Shown piece by piece: positions 7,390-16,527 of a stretch of 64,000 nucleotides of DNA. The stretch covers positions 3,102-67,101 of the forward strand of contig NZ_JAGYPG010000004.1 in the NCBI RefSeq assembly GCF_018343625.1, given 5' to 3'. The notes under the pieces are model-generated. The model was given only the letters and a program-made list of their open reading frames with translations. It was not told the DNA's origin and made no database searches. The DNA is from Lederbergia citri (GTDB lineage Bacteria; Bacillota; Bacilli; Bacillales; Bacillaceae_C). The first letter of the stretch is position 1; the number at the start of each line of letters is the position of its first letter. Both the position numbers and the translations under genes were made by a program.

Positions 7390-8789
7390 ACGAGGAATGC
7401 GGCGTTTTCGGAATATGGGGTCACCCGGATGCTGCTAAAATTACTTACTACGGTTTGCACAGTCTGCAGCATCGAGGGCAAGAAGGTGCTGGAATTGTTG
7501 TAACGGATGGTCATCGCCTTAAAGGCATTCGCGGAGAAGGACTTGTCAATGATGTTTTTAATGAAAAGAAGCTTGAAAGCCTTCCGGGAAAAAGTGCTAT
7601 TGGTCATGTACGTTACGGGGGAGCTGGAAAAGGTGGCTTGGAGAATGTCCAGCCCCTTCTGTTCCACTCACAAAGTGGAAGCCTGGCGCTCGCGCAAAAT
7701 GGAAATTTAATCAATGCGAATGATTTAAAACATCAACTCGAAATGCAAGGAAGTATTTTTCAAACGACTTCTGATACAGAAGTTTTAGCACATTTAATCA
7801 AAAGAAGCGGCTATCTTACTATAAAGGATAAAATGAAAAATGCTTTATCCTTAGTAAAAGGTGCTTATGCACTTATTCTTCTGACTGAAACGGAATTAAT
7901 GATTGCTTTGGATCCTAAAGGGATGCGCCCGCTATCGATTGGAAGAATTGGAGATGCTTACTGTGTATCATCGGAAACTTGCGCCTATGATCTCATAGGT
8001 GCAGAGTTTGTGCGCGATGTGGAGCCTGGCGAACTCATTATCATTAATGATAAAGGGTTGCATGCTGAACAGTTTACACTTTCTTCATCAAGTGCGATGT
8101 GTACGATGGAATATGTATATTTTTCTCGTCCAGACAGCGATATTCAAGGAATCAATATTCATACAGCAAGGAAAAATCTTGGGAAAGTTTTAGCTCGGGA
8201 AGCTCAAATCGAAGGCGATGTCGTAACAGGAGTGCCTGATTCAAGTATATCTGCTGCGATTGGTTTTGCGGAAACAGCTGGAATTCCGTATGAAATGGGC
8301 TTAATTAAAAATCGTTATATTGGCAGAACGTTTATTAAACCTTCTCAGGAATTACGTGAACGCGGCGTTAAAATGAAGCTTTCCCCTGTACGAAAAGTCG
8401 TAGAAGGCAAGCGTGTAATCATGGTCGATGATTCGATCGTTCGTGGTACAACTTGTAAAAGGATTGTCCGCATGCTGAAAGAAGCAGGTGCAAAAGAAGT
8501 GCATGTATGCATCAGCTCACCACCGATGAAAAACCCTTGCTTTTACGGAATTGATACGTCAACACACGAGGAATTGATCGCGTCTGTTCATAGCGTCGAG
8601 GAAATTCGTGAAATCATTGGAGCAGATTCTCTTACATTTTTAAGTGTGGAAGGAATGCTGGAAGCAATCGGGCGGAAAGGGTATGGAAAAAATTGCGGTC
8701 AATGTCTTGCATGCTTTACAGGAGAATATCCTACGGAAATTTATCCTGATACATTATTGCCGCATGAAAAGGAATTGAATAGCTACTGA
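7365..8789 (+). CDS. purF: amidophosphoribosyltransferase PurF
   Basis: A 474-aa first enzyme of purine synthesis (PRPP + glutamine to phosphoribosylamine). An 11-residue propeptide ends at E-E before the nucleophile Cys12 (C-G-V-F-G-I-W-G-H), as in B. subtilis. The PRPP motif V-M-V-D-D-S-I-V-R-G-T-T and the 4Fe-4S cysteines near the C-terminus (N-C-G-Q-C-L-A-C) are intact. In the glutaminase domain R-Y-[SA]-T-x-G is R-Y-G-G-A-G, and A-H-N-G-N is A-Q-N-G-N (residues 86 and 111), positions that contact glutamine in the family. The start is the ATG after aaaggag, inside the end of purL. Confidence 0.93.
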   Translation: MFADIKGLNEECGVFGIWGHPDAAKITYYGLHSLQHRGQEGAGIVVTDGHRLKGIRGEGLVNDVFNEKKLESLPGKSAIGHVRYGGAGKGGLENVQPLLFHSQSGSLALAQNGNLINANDLKHQLEMQGSIFQTTSDTEVLAHLIKRSGYLTIKDKMKNALSLVKGAYALILLTETELMIALDPKGMRPLSIGRIGDAYCVSSETCAYDLIGAEFVRDVEPGELIIINDKGLHAEQFTLSSSSAMCTMEYVYFSRPDSDIQGINIHTARKNLGKVLAREAQIEGDVVTGVPDSSISAAIGFAETAGIPYEMGLIKNRYIGRTFIKPSQELRERGVKMKLSPVRKVVEGKRVIMVDDSIVRGTTCKRIVRMLKEAGAKEVHVCISSPPMKNPCFYGIDTSTHEELIASVHSVEEIREIIGADSLTFLSVEGMLEAIGRKGYGKNCGQCLACFTGEYPTEIYPDTLLPHEKELNSY

Positions 8790-8942
8790 GAAAAGCGGAA
8801 GCGTCTGTCCATCGACGTACAAACTTCAGTCCCTCTACTGAGATAAAGGAAACACGATGAGTCCGTTAGGACGAATCAATGTTGACTTATCGTAGGGAAG
8901 AGGGCAGGAAGTTTGCTAGTCGATAGGCGCTGGAGCTAGACA
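8790..8942 (+). repeat. dispersed ~152-bp structured repeat, copy 1
   Basis: This fills almost the whole purF-purM gap. It runs from gaaaagcggaagcg to ggcgctggagctagac and includes ggaaacacgatgagtccgtt and gaagtttgctagtcgatagg. A clear second copy lies in the opposite direction at 38142-38293, sharing acaaacttcag, ctgagataaa, ggaaacacgat, aggacgaatc and gaagtttgctag. Short noncoding elements ending in gcgctggagctaga are, to my recollection, common in Bacillaceae genomes. It carries no ORF. Confidence 0.85.
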
Positions 8943-8970
8943 ATGAAAATATCATTAGGAGGCGGGCGGG

Positions 8971-10014
8971 ATGGCTAATGCCTACCAAAAGGCCGGAGTT
9001 AATATAGAAGCAGGGTATGAAGCGGTTGAGAAAATAAAAAAGCATACGAAAAGAACGGTGCGCGCTGGAGTTATGGGGCAACTTGGCGGTTTCGGCGGTG
9101 TTTTCGATTTATCGGAATTGAATTTAAAAGAGCCGGTTCTCGTTTCGGGAACGGATGGTGTAGGGACAAAGCTGAAACTAGCTTTTATGATGGAACGCCA
9201 TGATACTATAGGAATTGACTGTGTAGCGATGTGTGTAAATGACATCGTAGTTCAAGGAGCAGAACCTATTTATTTTCTGGACTATGTTGCACTAGGAAAA
9301 GCAGTTCCTGATAAAATCGAACAAATTGTAAGTGGAATCGCGGACGGATGCGAGCAAGCAGGCTGTGCGCTAATCGGCGGCGAAACGGCAGAAATGCCAG
9401 GACTTTATGAAGTAGATGAATATGATCTTGCAGGATTTGCAGTAGGGGCTTGTGAAAAATCGCAAATCATTACGGGTGAGCATGTTCAAGAAGGTGATGT
9501 ACTTATTGGCCTAGCTTCAAGCGGAATTCACAGCAATGGCTATTCGTTAGTTCGTAAAATCTTTTTAGAAGAGAATGGGTTTTCACTTGATGAACAACTT
9601 CCTGAACTGTCCGTTAGTCTTGGTGACGAATTATTAAAGCCAACAAAAATTTACGTTAAGTCCATTTTAGCAGCTTTGCGAGAATTCGAAATAAAAGGAA
9701 TGTCTCATATTACGGGTGGCGGATTTATTGAAAATATTCCAAGAATGCTCCCTGAAGGCTTCGGAGTCGTCATTGAAAAAGGAGCATGGCCCGTTTTACC
9801 GATTTTCCAAGCCCTTGAAAAGTATGGACAACTGGATGAGAACGAAATGTACAATATTTTCAATATGGGAATTGGTTTTGTGGTAGCTGTTCGCCCTGAT
9901 GATGCTGAGGCTGTTATTCGTTTCTTTGTGGAACATGGTGAAAAAGCTTATAAAATTGGTTCTGTAGTTGAAGATGAGGGAGTTACATTCGTGAATGCGG
10001 GGAAAATAAAGTGA
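8971..10014 (+). CDS. purM: phosphoribosylformylglycinamidine cyclo-ligase PurM
   Basis: A 347-aa AIR synthetase converting FGAM to AIR with ATP. Motifs include S-G-T-D-G-V-G-T-K-L-K, G-G-E-T-A-E-M-P-G-L-Y, S-S-G-I-H-S-N-G-Y and H-I-T-G-G-G-F-I-E-N-I-P-R. All expected active-site segments are present, unlike PurQ and PurL. The ribosome binding site aggaggcggg precedes the ATG. The gene follows a repeat insertion and overlaps the purN start by 4 bp. Confidence 0.95.
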   Translation: MANAYQKAGVNIEAGYEAVEKIKKHTKRTVRAGVMGQLGGFGGVFDLSELNLKEPVLVSGTDGVGTKLKLAFMMERHDTIGIDCVAMCVNDIVVQGAEPIYFLDYVALGKAVPDKIEQIVSGIADGCEQAGCALIGGETAEMPGLYEVDEYDLAGFAVGACEKSQIITGEHVQEGDVLIGLASSGIHSNGYSLVRKIFLEENGFSLDEQLPELSVSLGDELLKPTKIYVKSILAALREFEIKGMSHITGGGFIENIPRMLPEGFGVVIEKGAWPVLPIFQALEKYGQLDENEMYNIFNMGIGFVVAVRPDDAEAVIRFFVEHGEKAYKIGSVVEDEGVTFVNAGKIK

Positions 10015-10583
10015 AAAAAATAGCAATCTTTGCTTCAGGTACAGGAAGCAATTTTCAAGCCATCATTGATGCGGTTAAAGCGGGGTGCCTTCATTTGGAA
10101 GTCGCCTTGCTTGTTTGTGATAAGCCGGGGGCTCTAGTTATAGATAAAGCAGAAAACGAGAATATTAAAACCTTCGTATTTAATCCGAAGGAATTTGAAA
10201 ATAAAGCAAGTTTTGAGCAAGAAATCATCAGTGTTTTACAAGAAAACGATGTGGATTTCATTGTACTTGCTGGCTATATGAGATTAATCGGAACAACATT
10301 GCTTGCTGCTTTTAAAAATAAAATCGTTAATATTCATCCCTCTTTGCTTCCAACATTTCCAGGTAAAGATGCCATCGGCCAAGCGTTTCGCGCGGGCGTG
10401 AAAATCACAGGAGTCACGATTCATTATGTAGACGAAGGAATGGATACGGGTCCGATCATAGCACAAAAAGCATTAGAACTTTCGGGTGAGGAATCACTTG
10501 CAGAAGTAGAACAGAAGATTCACAAAATAGAACATGGATTTTATCCGGAAGTTTTGCAAAAATACTTCGGTGAAAAAAATTGA
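10011..10583 (+). CDS. purN: phosphoribosylglycinamide formyltransferase PurN
   Basis: A 190-aa formyl-THF dependent GAR transformylase. It has the phosphate-binding S-G-T-G-S-N-F-Q, the catalytic N-I-H-P-S-L-L-P with Asn and His, and D-E-G-M-D-T-G-P-I with the catalytic Asp. The GTG start overlaps the purM stop, showing translational coupling. purH follows 13 bp later. Confidence 0.95.
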   Translation: MKKIAIFASGTGSNFQAIIDAVKAGCLHLEVALLVCDKPGALVIDKAENENIKTFVFNPKEFENKASFEQEIISVLQENDVDFIVLAGYMRLIGTTLLAAFKNKIVNIHPSLLPTFPGKDAIGQAFRAGVKITGVTIHYVDEGMDTGPIIAQKALELSGEESLAEVEQKIHKIEHGFYPEVLQKYFGEKN

Positions 10584-10596
10584 GGAGGACAGGTTT

Positions 10597-12129
10597 ATGA
10601 AAAGAGCCCTAATCAGCGTATCAGACAAAACAGGTGTAGTTGACTTTTCAAAAGCGCTTGTTGAGCTTGGATTTGAATTGTTATCAACAGGAGGAACGAA
10701 GAAGACGCTTGAAGACAACGGTGTGCCTGTTACAGGTGTGGACGAAATTACTGGATTTCCTGAAATATTGGAAGGCAGGGTAAAAACGCTTCACCCAATG
10801 ATTCACGGAGGATTACTTGCGAAAAGAAATTCTGATGACCATATGAAACAACTTGATGAGCAAGGCATTCAGCCGATTGATGTAGTTTGCGTAAATTTAT
10901 ATCCTTTCCAACAGACGATTGCAAAACCTGATGTGACACCAGAGGATGCAATTGAAAATATCGATATTGGCGGTCCTTCAATGCTTCGTGCAGCTGCAAA
11001 AAACCACGAAGATCTTGCTGTAGTTGTCGATGCAGCCGACTATGAAACTGTTCTATCCGAACTTCGCGAAAATGGTGAAGTATCAAAAACAACAAAAAGA
11101 AAGCTTGCTGCTAAAGTGTTCCGCCACACGGCTGCTTATGACGCGCAAATTGCGGAATATATGACGGAGCTTGCAGGTGAAGAACAACCTGAACGTGTTA
11201 CATTTACATATGAATTGAAACAACATTTGCGCTATGGGGAGAATCCACATCAAAAAGCTGCTTTTTATAAAAAACCACTAGGATCAGCTTTTTCAATCGC
11301 AAATGCAAAGCAGCTTCATGGGAAGGAATTATCCTACAATAATATTCACGATGCAGACGCAGCTTTACAGCTCGTGAAGGATTTTGACGAGCCGGCAGCT
11401 GTTGCGGTAAAGCATATGAACCCTTGTGGAGCAGGTATTGGAACATCTTCTTCTGAAGCATTTAAGAAAGCGTACGAAGCAGATCCTACATCGATTTTTG
11501 GCGGAATTGTCGCTTTTAATAGGGAGGTAGATGGCAAAACGGCTCGCCAGTTGCATGAAATTTTTCTAGAAATCATTATTGCCCCATCATTTACAGAGGA
11601 AGCGTTGGACATTTTAACGAGCAAGAAAAATATTCGTTTATTGACGATTCCGTTTGAAGGCGCACAAAAACAAGAAAAAATGCTTACTTCCGTAGAGGGC
11701 GGATTGCTTGTGCAGGATCAAGATTCCTTCACATACGATGACGCACAAATTACGGTTGCAACGAAACGTAAACCTACAGATGAAGAATTAGCGGCATTAA
11801 AATTAGCGTGGAAAGTTGTAAAACATGTAAAATCCAATGCGATTGTTGTAGCAGGTAACGATATGACGCTTGGTGTTGGAGCTGGTCAAATGAACAGAGT
11901 CGGAGCAGCAAAAATAGCTCTTGAACAAGCTGGAGAACGAGCAAAAGGAGCAGTCCTTGCTTCAGACGCCTTCTTCCCAATGAGCGACACAGTAGAAGAA
12001 GCAGCTCGGGCAGGCATTACAGCCATCATCCAACCAGGCGGATCAATTCGTGACGAAGAATCAATTAAAGCTTGCGATGAACACGGCATCGCCATGATAT
12101 TCACGGGCGTACGCCACTTCAAACATTAA
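10597..12129 (+). CDS. purH: bifunctional AICAR transformylase / IMP cyclohydrolase PurH
   Basis: A 510-aa enzyme for the last two steps to IMP. The N-terminal cyclohydrolase part has S-D-K-T-G, S-T-G-G-T and G-R-V-K-T-L-H-P. The C-terminal transformylase part has the catalytic V-K-H-M-N-P-C-G and S-D-A-F-F-P. The start is the ATG after gaggaggac; in-frame sequence upstream belongs to purN. It needs AICAR, normally supplied by PurC and PurB, which are not in this operon. Confidence 0.95.
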   Translation: MKRALISVSDKTGVVDFSKALVELGFELLSTGGTKKTLEDNGVPVTGVDEITGFPEILEGRVKTLHPMIHGGLLAKRNSDDHMKQLDEQGIQPIDVVCVNLYPFQQTIAKPDVTPEDAIENIDIGGPSMLRAAAKNHEDLAVVVDAADYETVLSELRENGEVSKTTKRKLAAKVFRHTAAYDAQIAEYMTELAGEEQPERVTFTYELKQHLRYGENPHQKAAFYKKPLGSAFSIANAKQLHGKELSYNNIHDADAALQLVKDFDEPAAVAVKHMNPCGAGIGTSSSEAFKKAYEADPTSIFGGIVAFNREVDGKTARQLHEIFLEIIIAPSFTEEALDILTSKKNIRLLTIPFEGAQKQEKMLTSVEGGLLVQDQDSFTYDDAQITVATKRKPTDEELAALKLAWKVVKHVKSNAIVVAGNDMTLGVGAGQMNRVGAAKIALEQAGERAKGAVLASDAFFPMSDTVEEAARAGITAIIQPGGSIRDEESIKACDEHGIAMIFTGVRHFKH

Positions 12130-12132
12130 AAG

Positions 12133-12170
12133 GGGGACAGTCTCATTGGGGACAGCTCTAAAGGGGACAG
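12133..12170 (+). repeat. three ggggacag repeats spaced 15 bp
   Basis: The octamer ggggacag occurs at 12133, 12148 and 12163 in the purH-purD gap. Inverted or palindromic copies of the same word lie just after purD. The ggggac word is typical of REP-type elements linked to RAYT transposases, which is recalled knowledge. No ORF is present. Confidence 0.65.
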
Positions 12171-12198
12171 GTTCAATATAATAATGGGCGGTGATTTT

Positions 12199-13458
12199 TT
12201 GAAGGTGTTGGTTGTGGGCGGAGGCGGTCGTGAGCATGCCCTTTGTAAAAAAGTGAAAGAGAGTAAACTTGTAAGCGAAGTTTATTGCGCACCTGGAAAT
12301 GCTGGTATCGGGGAAGATGCCATTCTAGTTCCGATTAAAGAAACGGATTTTTCAAATCTAATTCAATTTGCGAAAGATAATAAGATTGATTTAACGATTG
12401 TAGGACCAGAAGTTCCTCTTGCGGCAGGAATCGTGGACGAATTTGAAACGGCCGGTTTGAAAATTTTTGGCCCGCAGAAAAATGCTGCCATTATTGAAGG
12501 AAGTAAATCGTTCGCAAAAGAATTGATGAAAAAATATAATATTCCAACTGCAGAATATGAGAGTTTCCATTCTTATGAAGATGCAAAAGCGTATATTGAA
12601 AAAAAGGGAGCGCCTATTGTCATTAAGGCTGACGGGCTTGCAGCCGGAAAGGGTGTTGTCGTTGCGATGACACTTGAAGAAGCAGATGAAGCGTTAAAGG
12701 ATATGCTCCTTGATGCAAGATTCGGAGAATCATCTGCTATGGTTGTAATTGAAGAGTTCCTTGAAGGCGAAGAATTTTCACTAATGGCTTTTGTAAATGG
12801 AGAAAAGGTTTTTCCAATGGTCATTGCCCAAGATCACAAGCGTGCCTTTGATGGTGATAAAGGTCCAAATACAGGTGGGATGGGTGCGTATTCTCCTGTT
12901 CCATTTATTTCCGAGTCTGAAGTGGAACGCGCAGTTGCAGAAATTCTACATCCGACGGCTAAAGCGATGATGCTTGAAAATCGTCCTTTTACCGGTATTT
13001 TATATGCTGGATTAATCCAGACAAAACAAGGTCCGAGAGTAATCGAATTTAATGCTCGATTTGGAGATCCAGAAACTCAAGTCGTATTAGCGAGACTTGA
13101 AAGTGATCTAGTCCAGTTGCTGAATGATTTGCTAGACGGAAAAGAACCCGAAATTCAATGGTCAGATGAAGCCGTCGTTGGCGTTGTTTTAGCAGCTGAT
13201 GGTTATCCTGGAGATTATAAAAAAGGTATTCCATTGCCAGCCTTTTCTTCTGATGCTCCTAACGTATCCTTTTTTCACGCAGGAACGAGCCGTCAAGAAG
13301 ATGAAGGTCCTTACCTATCAAATGGCGGAAGATTGCTGCTTGCATCTGCAAAAGCAGATACCATTCAAAAAGCCGTAGAAAAAGTCTATCAAGAAATGAA
13401 ACAACTAAACCATCAAGAATTTTTCTATCGGAAAGACATCGCACATAAAGCCCTTTAA
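12199..13458 (+). CDS. purD: phosphoribosylamine-glycine ligase PurD
   Basis: A 419-aa ATP-grasp GAR synthetase, the last gene of the operon. It has G-G-G-G-R-E-H-A-L, A-P-G-N-A-G, I-K-A-D-G-L-A-A-G-K-G-V and N-A-R-F-G-D-P-E-T-Q. The TTG start after gggcggtg gives M-K-V-L-V-V-G-G-G-G-R-E-H and a family-standard length; ATG 12184 would add five residues and lacks good spacing. purH is about 70 bp upstream. Confidence 0.93.
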   Translation: MKVLVVGGGGREHALCKKVKESKLVSEVYCAPGNAGIGEDAILVPIKETDFSNLIQFAKDNKIDLTIVGPEVPLAAGIVDEFETAGLKIFGPQKNAAIIEGSKSFAKELMKKYNIPTAEYESFHSYEDAKAYIEKKGAPIVIKADGLAAGKGVVVAMTLEEADEALKDMLLDARFGESSAMVVIEEFLEGEEFSLMAFVNGEKVFPMVIAQDHKRAFDGDKGPNTGGMGAYSPVPFISESEVERAVAEILHPTAKAMMLENRPFTGILYAGLIQTKQGPRVIEFNARFGDPETQVVLARLESDLVQLLNDLLDGKEPEIQWSDEAVVGVVLAADGYPGDYKKGIPLPAFSSDAPNVSFFHAGTSRQEDEGPYLSNGGRLLLASAKADTIQKAVEKVYQEMKQLNHQEFFYRKDIAHKAL

Positions 13459-13466
13459 TATTTAGT

Positions 13467-13510
13467 GGGGACGGGTTCATTTGAACCCGTCCCCATTTAG
13501 CCTGTCCCCA
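13467..13510 (+). repeat. REP-like palindrome after purD
   Basis: ggggacgggttca and tgaacccgtcccc form a perfect 13-bp inverted repeat with a 2-nt loop, followed by cctgtcccc, an inverted copy of the ggggacag word upstream of purD. It could end the pur transcript, but there is no T run, so a REP-type element is the better label. Confidence 0.7.
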
Positions 13511-13620
13511 ATTTCTCTTCACAAATTGTTAATATTTTTCTGTAGAACTTTACTGCGTTAAAATGAATAGTATGTTAGAATAGTATTGTGTTGAAAGTTA
13601 TGCTCCCAGGAGGATTGGGT

Positions 13621-15363
13621 ATGTGGAATCAACGATATCGCTGGAAAAATAGACAGATACGGGAACAGGTTTCTGTTATTGATGGGCGAAAGTCGCCTAC
13701 TCTTTTATTAAAAAATGCCCGTTTCCTACATTCAATTTTAAAGAAATGGATTATTTCTAATATATGGATTTACCAAGATCGAATTATTTATATTGGTGAA
13801 GAGCTGCCAAAAAGAGTGGAAAACTGTGAAGTAATTGATTGCTCTGGTTTAACGCTAGTACCTGGTTATATAGAGCCACACGTCCATCCGTTTCAACTCT
13901 ATAATCCCCAATCATTCGCTCGTTTTGCATCTCAAACTGGCACAACGACGTTGATATGTGACAACCTATTCTTTTTTCTTCATTTAAGTAAAAAGAAAGC
14001 GTTTTCACTTCTAAATGAACTGAATGAATCACCAGTTTCGATGTATTGGTGGGGACGTTTTGACTCGCAAACAGAGATGAGCGAAGAGGAAACGATCTTT
14101 ACGAATAGTGAGATTAAATCTTGGCTTGAACATGAAGCTGTAGTTCAGGGAGGAGAATTAACAGGGTGGCCTAAGCTTCTGGCTGGTGACGATTTAATGC
14201 TGCATTGGATTCAAGAAACGAAGCGTCTCGGCAAAAAAGTGGAAGGGCATTTCCCGGGTGCGTCCGAAAAAACGTTAGCAAAAATGAAACTTTTCGGTGT
14301 GGATGGAGATCACGAATCGATGACTGGAGCGGATGTATACAAACGACTTATGCATGGGTTAACCGTTGCCCTTAGACATTCCTCCATAAGACCAGATTTG
14401 GATGTCATGTTAAAAGAAATGAATGAATTAGGGCTTGATCAGTATGATTCGCTTGTTTTTACAACTGACGGTTCTACGCCTTCCTTTTATAAAAAAGGGA
14501 TTATGGATATGATGATTGACATGGCGATTAAAAATGGAGTTCCCGTTGTCGACGCTTATCATATGGCTTCCTATAATGTTGCACGCCATTACAATATGAC
14601 TCACCATCACGGAATGATAGCAACAGGCAGGGTCGCAAATATTAATTTCCTTTCAGACGAAAAAGTACCGACTCCTATATCAGTTCTTGCCAAGGGTCAA
14701 TGGATAAAAAGAGATGGCCAAAATTTAATAAATGATCCAGACATCAATTGGAAGAAATTTGGCTTCGAGCCACTTAAACTAGATTGGGATCTGCAATCTT
14801 CTGATTTGCAATTTTCCATGCCTTTTGGAATTGAAATGGTCAATGATGTTATTACAAAACCATATTCTGTTTCTCTCGACTTATCAATTGATTATCTGCC
14901 ACAAAATCACGAAGAGAGTTATTTTGCATTATTAGATCGGAAAGGGAAATGGCGAATTAACACAATTGTCAAAGGATTCGTAAAAAGTGTAAGCGGTTTC
15001 GCATCTTCTTTTTCAAATACAGGAGATATTATTTTAATAGGTAAAATGAAAAAAGATATGATTCTCGCTTTTAAAAGAATGAAAGAAATAGGTGGGGGTA
15101 TTGTCCTTGCAGAAAACGGCAAGATCATACATGAAATCCCATTAACGCTTACGGGAATAATGTCTGATCAATCGGTAGATGAATTAATTATTGCTGAAGA
15201 AAAATTAAAGGAACTACTATACGAAAGAGGATACTCATTCACGGATCCTATCTATTCTTTACTATTTTTCTCCGCAACTCACCTGCCCTATATTCGTGTA
15301 ACGCAAAGCGGAATATATGATGTTATGAATAAAACTATACTATTTCCGACATTAATGCGTTAA
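13621..15363 (+). CDS. yerA: putative adenine deaminase YerA (amidohydrolase)
   Basis: A 580-aa amidohydrolase of the adenine deaminase group, equal in length to B. subtilis YerA. The metal site shows E-P-H-V-H-P near residue 90, E-G-H-F-P-G, D-G-D-H-E-S and F-T-T-D-G. Adenine deamination to hypoxanthine is the family prediction and is not proven for YerA. The ATG 7 nt after aggagg is the start; upstream in-frame TTG/GTG codons are less suited. It follows purD as in B. subtilis, which fits purine salvage. Confidence 0.85.
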   Translation: MWNQRYRWKNRQIREQVSVIDGRKSPTLLLKNARFLHSILKKWIISNIWIYQDRIIYIGEELPKRVENCEVIDCSGLTLVPGYIEPHVHPFQLYNPQSFARFASQTGTTTLICDNLFFFLHLSKKKAFSLLNELNESPVSMYWWGRFDSQTEMSEEETIFTNSEIKSWLEHEAVVQGGELTGWPKLLAGDDLMLHWIQETKRLGKKVEGHFPGASEKTLAKMKLFGVDGDHESMTGADVYKRLMHGLTVALRHSSIRPDLDVMLKEMNELGLDQYDSLVFTTDGSTPSFYKKGIMDMMIDMAIKNGVPVVDAYHMASYNVARHYNMTHHHGMIATGRVANINFLSDEKVPTPISVLAKGQWIKRDGQNLINDPDINWKKFGFEPLKLDWDLQSSDLQFSMPFGIEMVNDVITKPYSVSLDLSIDYLPQNHEESYFALLDRKGKWRINTIVKGFVKSVSGFASSFSNTGDIILIGKMKKDMILAFKRMKEIGGGIVLAENGKIIHEIPLTLTGIMSDQSVDELIIAEEKLKELLYERGYSFTDPIYSLLFFSATHLPYIRVTQSGIYDVMNKTILFPTLMR

Positions 15364-15399
15364 AATGATAGAGTATAAAACGATGTAGGGGATGGAATA

Positions 15400-16443
15400 G
15401 TGAAACATAAATGGATAACAACCATATTTTTAATCACTGCAATTTTACTATTTTCAGCTTGTAGTAAAAAGGCTCCTGAGAAAGAAACGGAAAAGCCTGA
15501 AGTAAAAGAACCAAAGCAAACGGAACAGACAGAAGAAAAAACCGATAAATACCATTTTCCGCTGACAGGAATAGGAACTGACACGGAGCCTAATCAAAGA
15601 GCCGTTGCCGTAACGGTTAACAATCATCCTGAAGCACGTCCACAAACGGGACTTTCGAAAGCAGATATTGTGTTTGAACTGCTTGCTGAAGGGAATATTA
15701 CAAGATTTGTTGCCATATTCCAAAGTGAAGCACCCGAAAACATTGGACCCGTCCGTAGTGCCCGTGAATATTTTATTGAACTTGCCGAGGGCTATAAAGC
15801 TCTTTTCATTGCACATGGTTATAGCCCAGAAGCGAAAAAAATACTTACATCTGGTGTCATCGACAATTTAAACGGGATGGTATACGACGGTACATTATTT
15901 AAGAGATCATCCGATCGAAAAGCACCTCATAATTCTTATATTACTTTTGAAAATATTGAAAAAGGTGCAGAGGATAACGGATTTTCAATGACAGGGCCTC
16001 CTGCTTCGATGAATTTTTACAAAGAAGATAAGCTTGAAAGCATTAATGGGAATGCCGCCGATCATATAAAGGTAGTGTATGGAAATGGTTCACAATTTAC
16101 AGCCGATTATCAATATGACGTACAATCTGGTCAATATTCTCGTTTTTCCGATGGTGAACAAACAGTGGAATATCAAACAAGTGAACCTGTGTTAATGAAC
16201 AATCTTCTAGTCATTGAAACTGAACATAAAGTTTTAGATTCTGCGGGAAGACGTTCTATTGATTTAACATCAGGCGGTAAAGCTTACTTGTTCCAAAAAG
16301 GAATTATGAAAGAAATTGAGTGGAGAAATACTGACGGTCAGATTCTTCCTTATGAGGATGGCCAACCCGCAAAACTAGTTCCCGGGAAACTCTGGGTCAA
16401 TGTAGTTCCAAGCTTAAAAGATGTCTCGTTTGAAGCAAAATAA
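15400..16443 (+). CDS. yerB: DUF3048 lipoprotein YerB
   Basis: A 347-aa lipoprotein. The N-terminus is basic then hydrophobic and ends in the lipobox L-F-S-A-C (Cys near residue 21), followed by a Lys/Glu-rich linker and the DUF3048 domain (A-V-T-V-N-N-H-P-E-A-R-P, G-P-V-R-S-A-R). Function is unknown; B. subtilis YerB is the counterpart at the same place. It starts with GTG after gtaggggatgg. Confidence 0.85.
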   Translation: MKHKWITTIFLITAILLFSACSKKAPEKETEKPEVKEPKQTEQTEEKTDKYHFPLTGIGTDTEPNQRAVAVTVNNHPEARPQTGLSKADIVFELLAEGNITRFVAIFQSEAPENIGPVRSAREYFIELAEGYKALFIAHGYSPEAKKILTSGVIDNLNGMVYDGTLFKRSSDRKAPHNSYITFENIEKGAEDNGFSMTGPPASMNFYKEDKLESINGNAADHIKVVYGNGSQFTADYQYDVQSGQYSRFSDGEQTVEYQTSEPVLMNNLLVIETEHKVLDSAGRRSIDLTSGGKAYLFQKGIMKEIEWRNTDGQILPYEDGQPAKLVPGKLWVNVVPSLKDVSFEAK

Positions 16444-16463
16444 AAGCAATGGACGCCTTTTTA

Positions 16464-16495
16464 TACGAACAACACAGTTACCTTGACTGTTCGTA
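16464..16495 (+). promoter_or_regulatory. inverted repeat between yerB and yerC
   Basis: Inverted arms acgaaca and tgttcgt are separated by 17 bp, about 35 bp before yerC. The cores resemble PurBox and LexA half-sites but the spacing fits neither. There is no T run. It may be an operator or a weak hairpin. Confidence 0.3.
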
Positions 16496-16527
16496 AGTTG
16501 GAAACGCGTGAAAAAGGAGATAGATAG

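Noticed and set aside
16464..16495. PurR or LexA site before yerC
   Set aside because: Half-sites resemble both, but the gap between them fits neither regulator.
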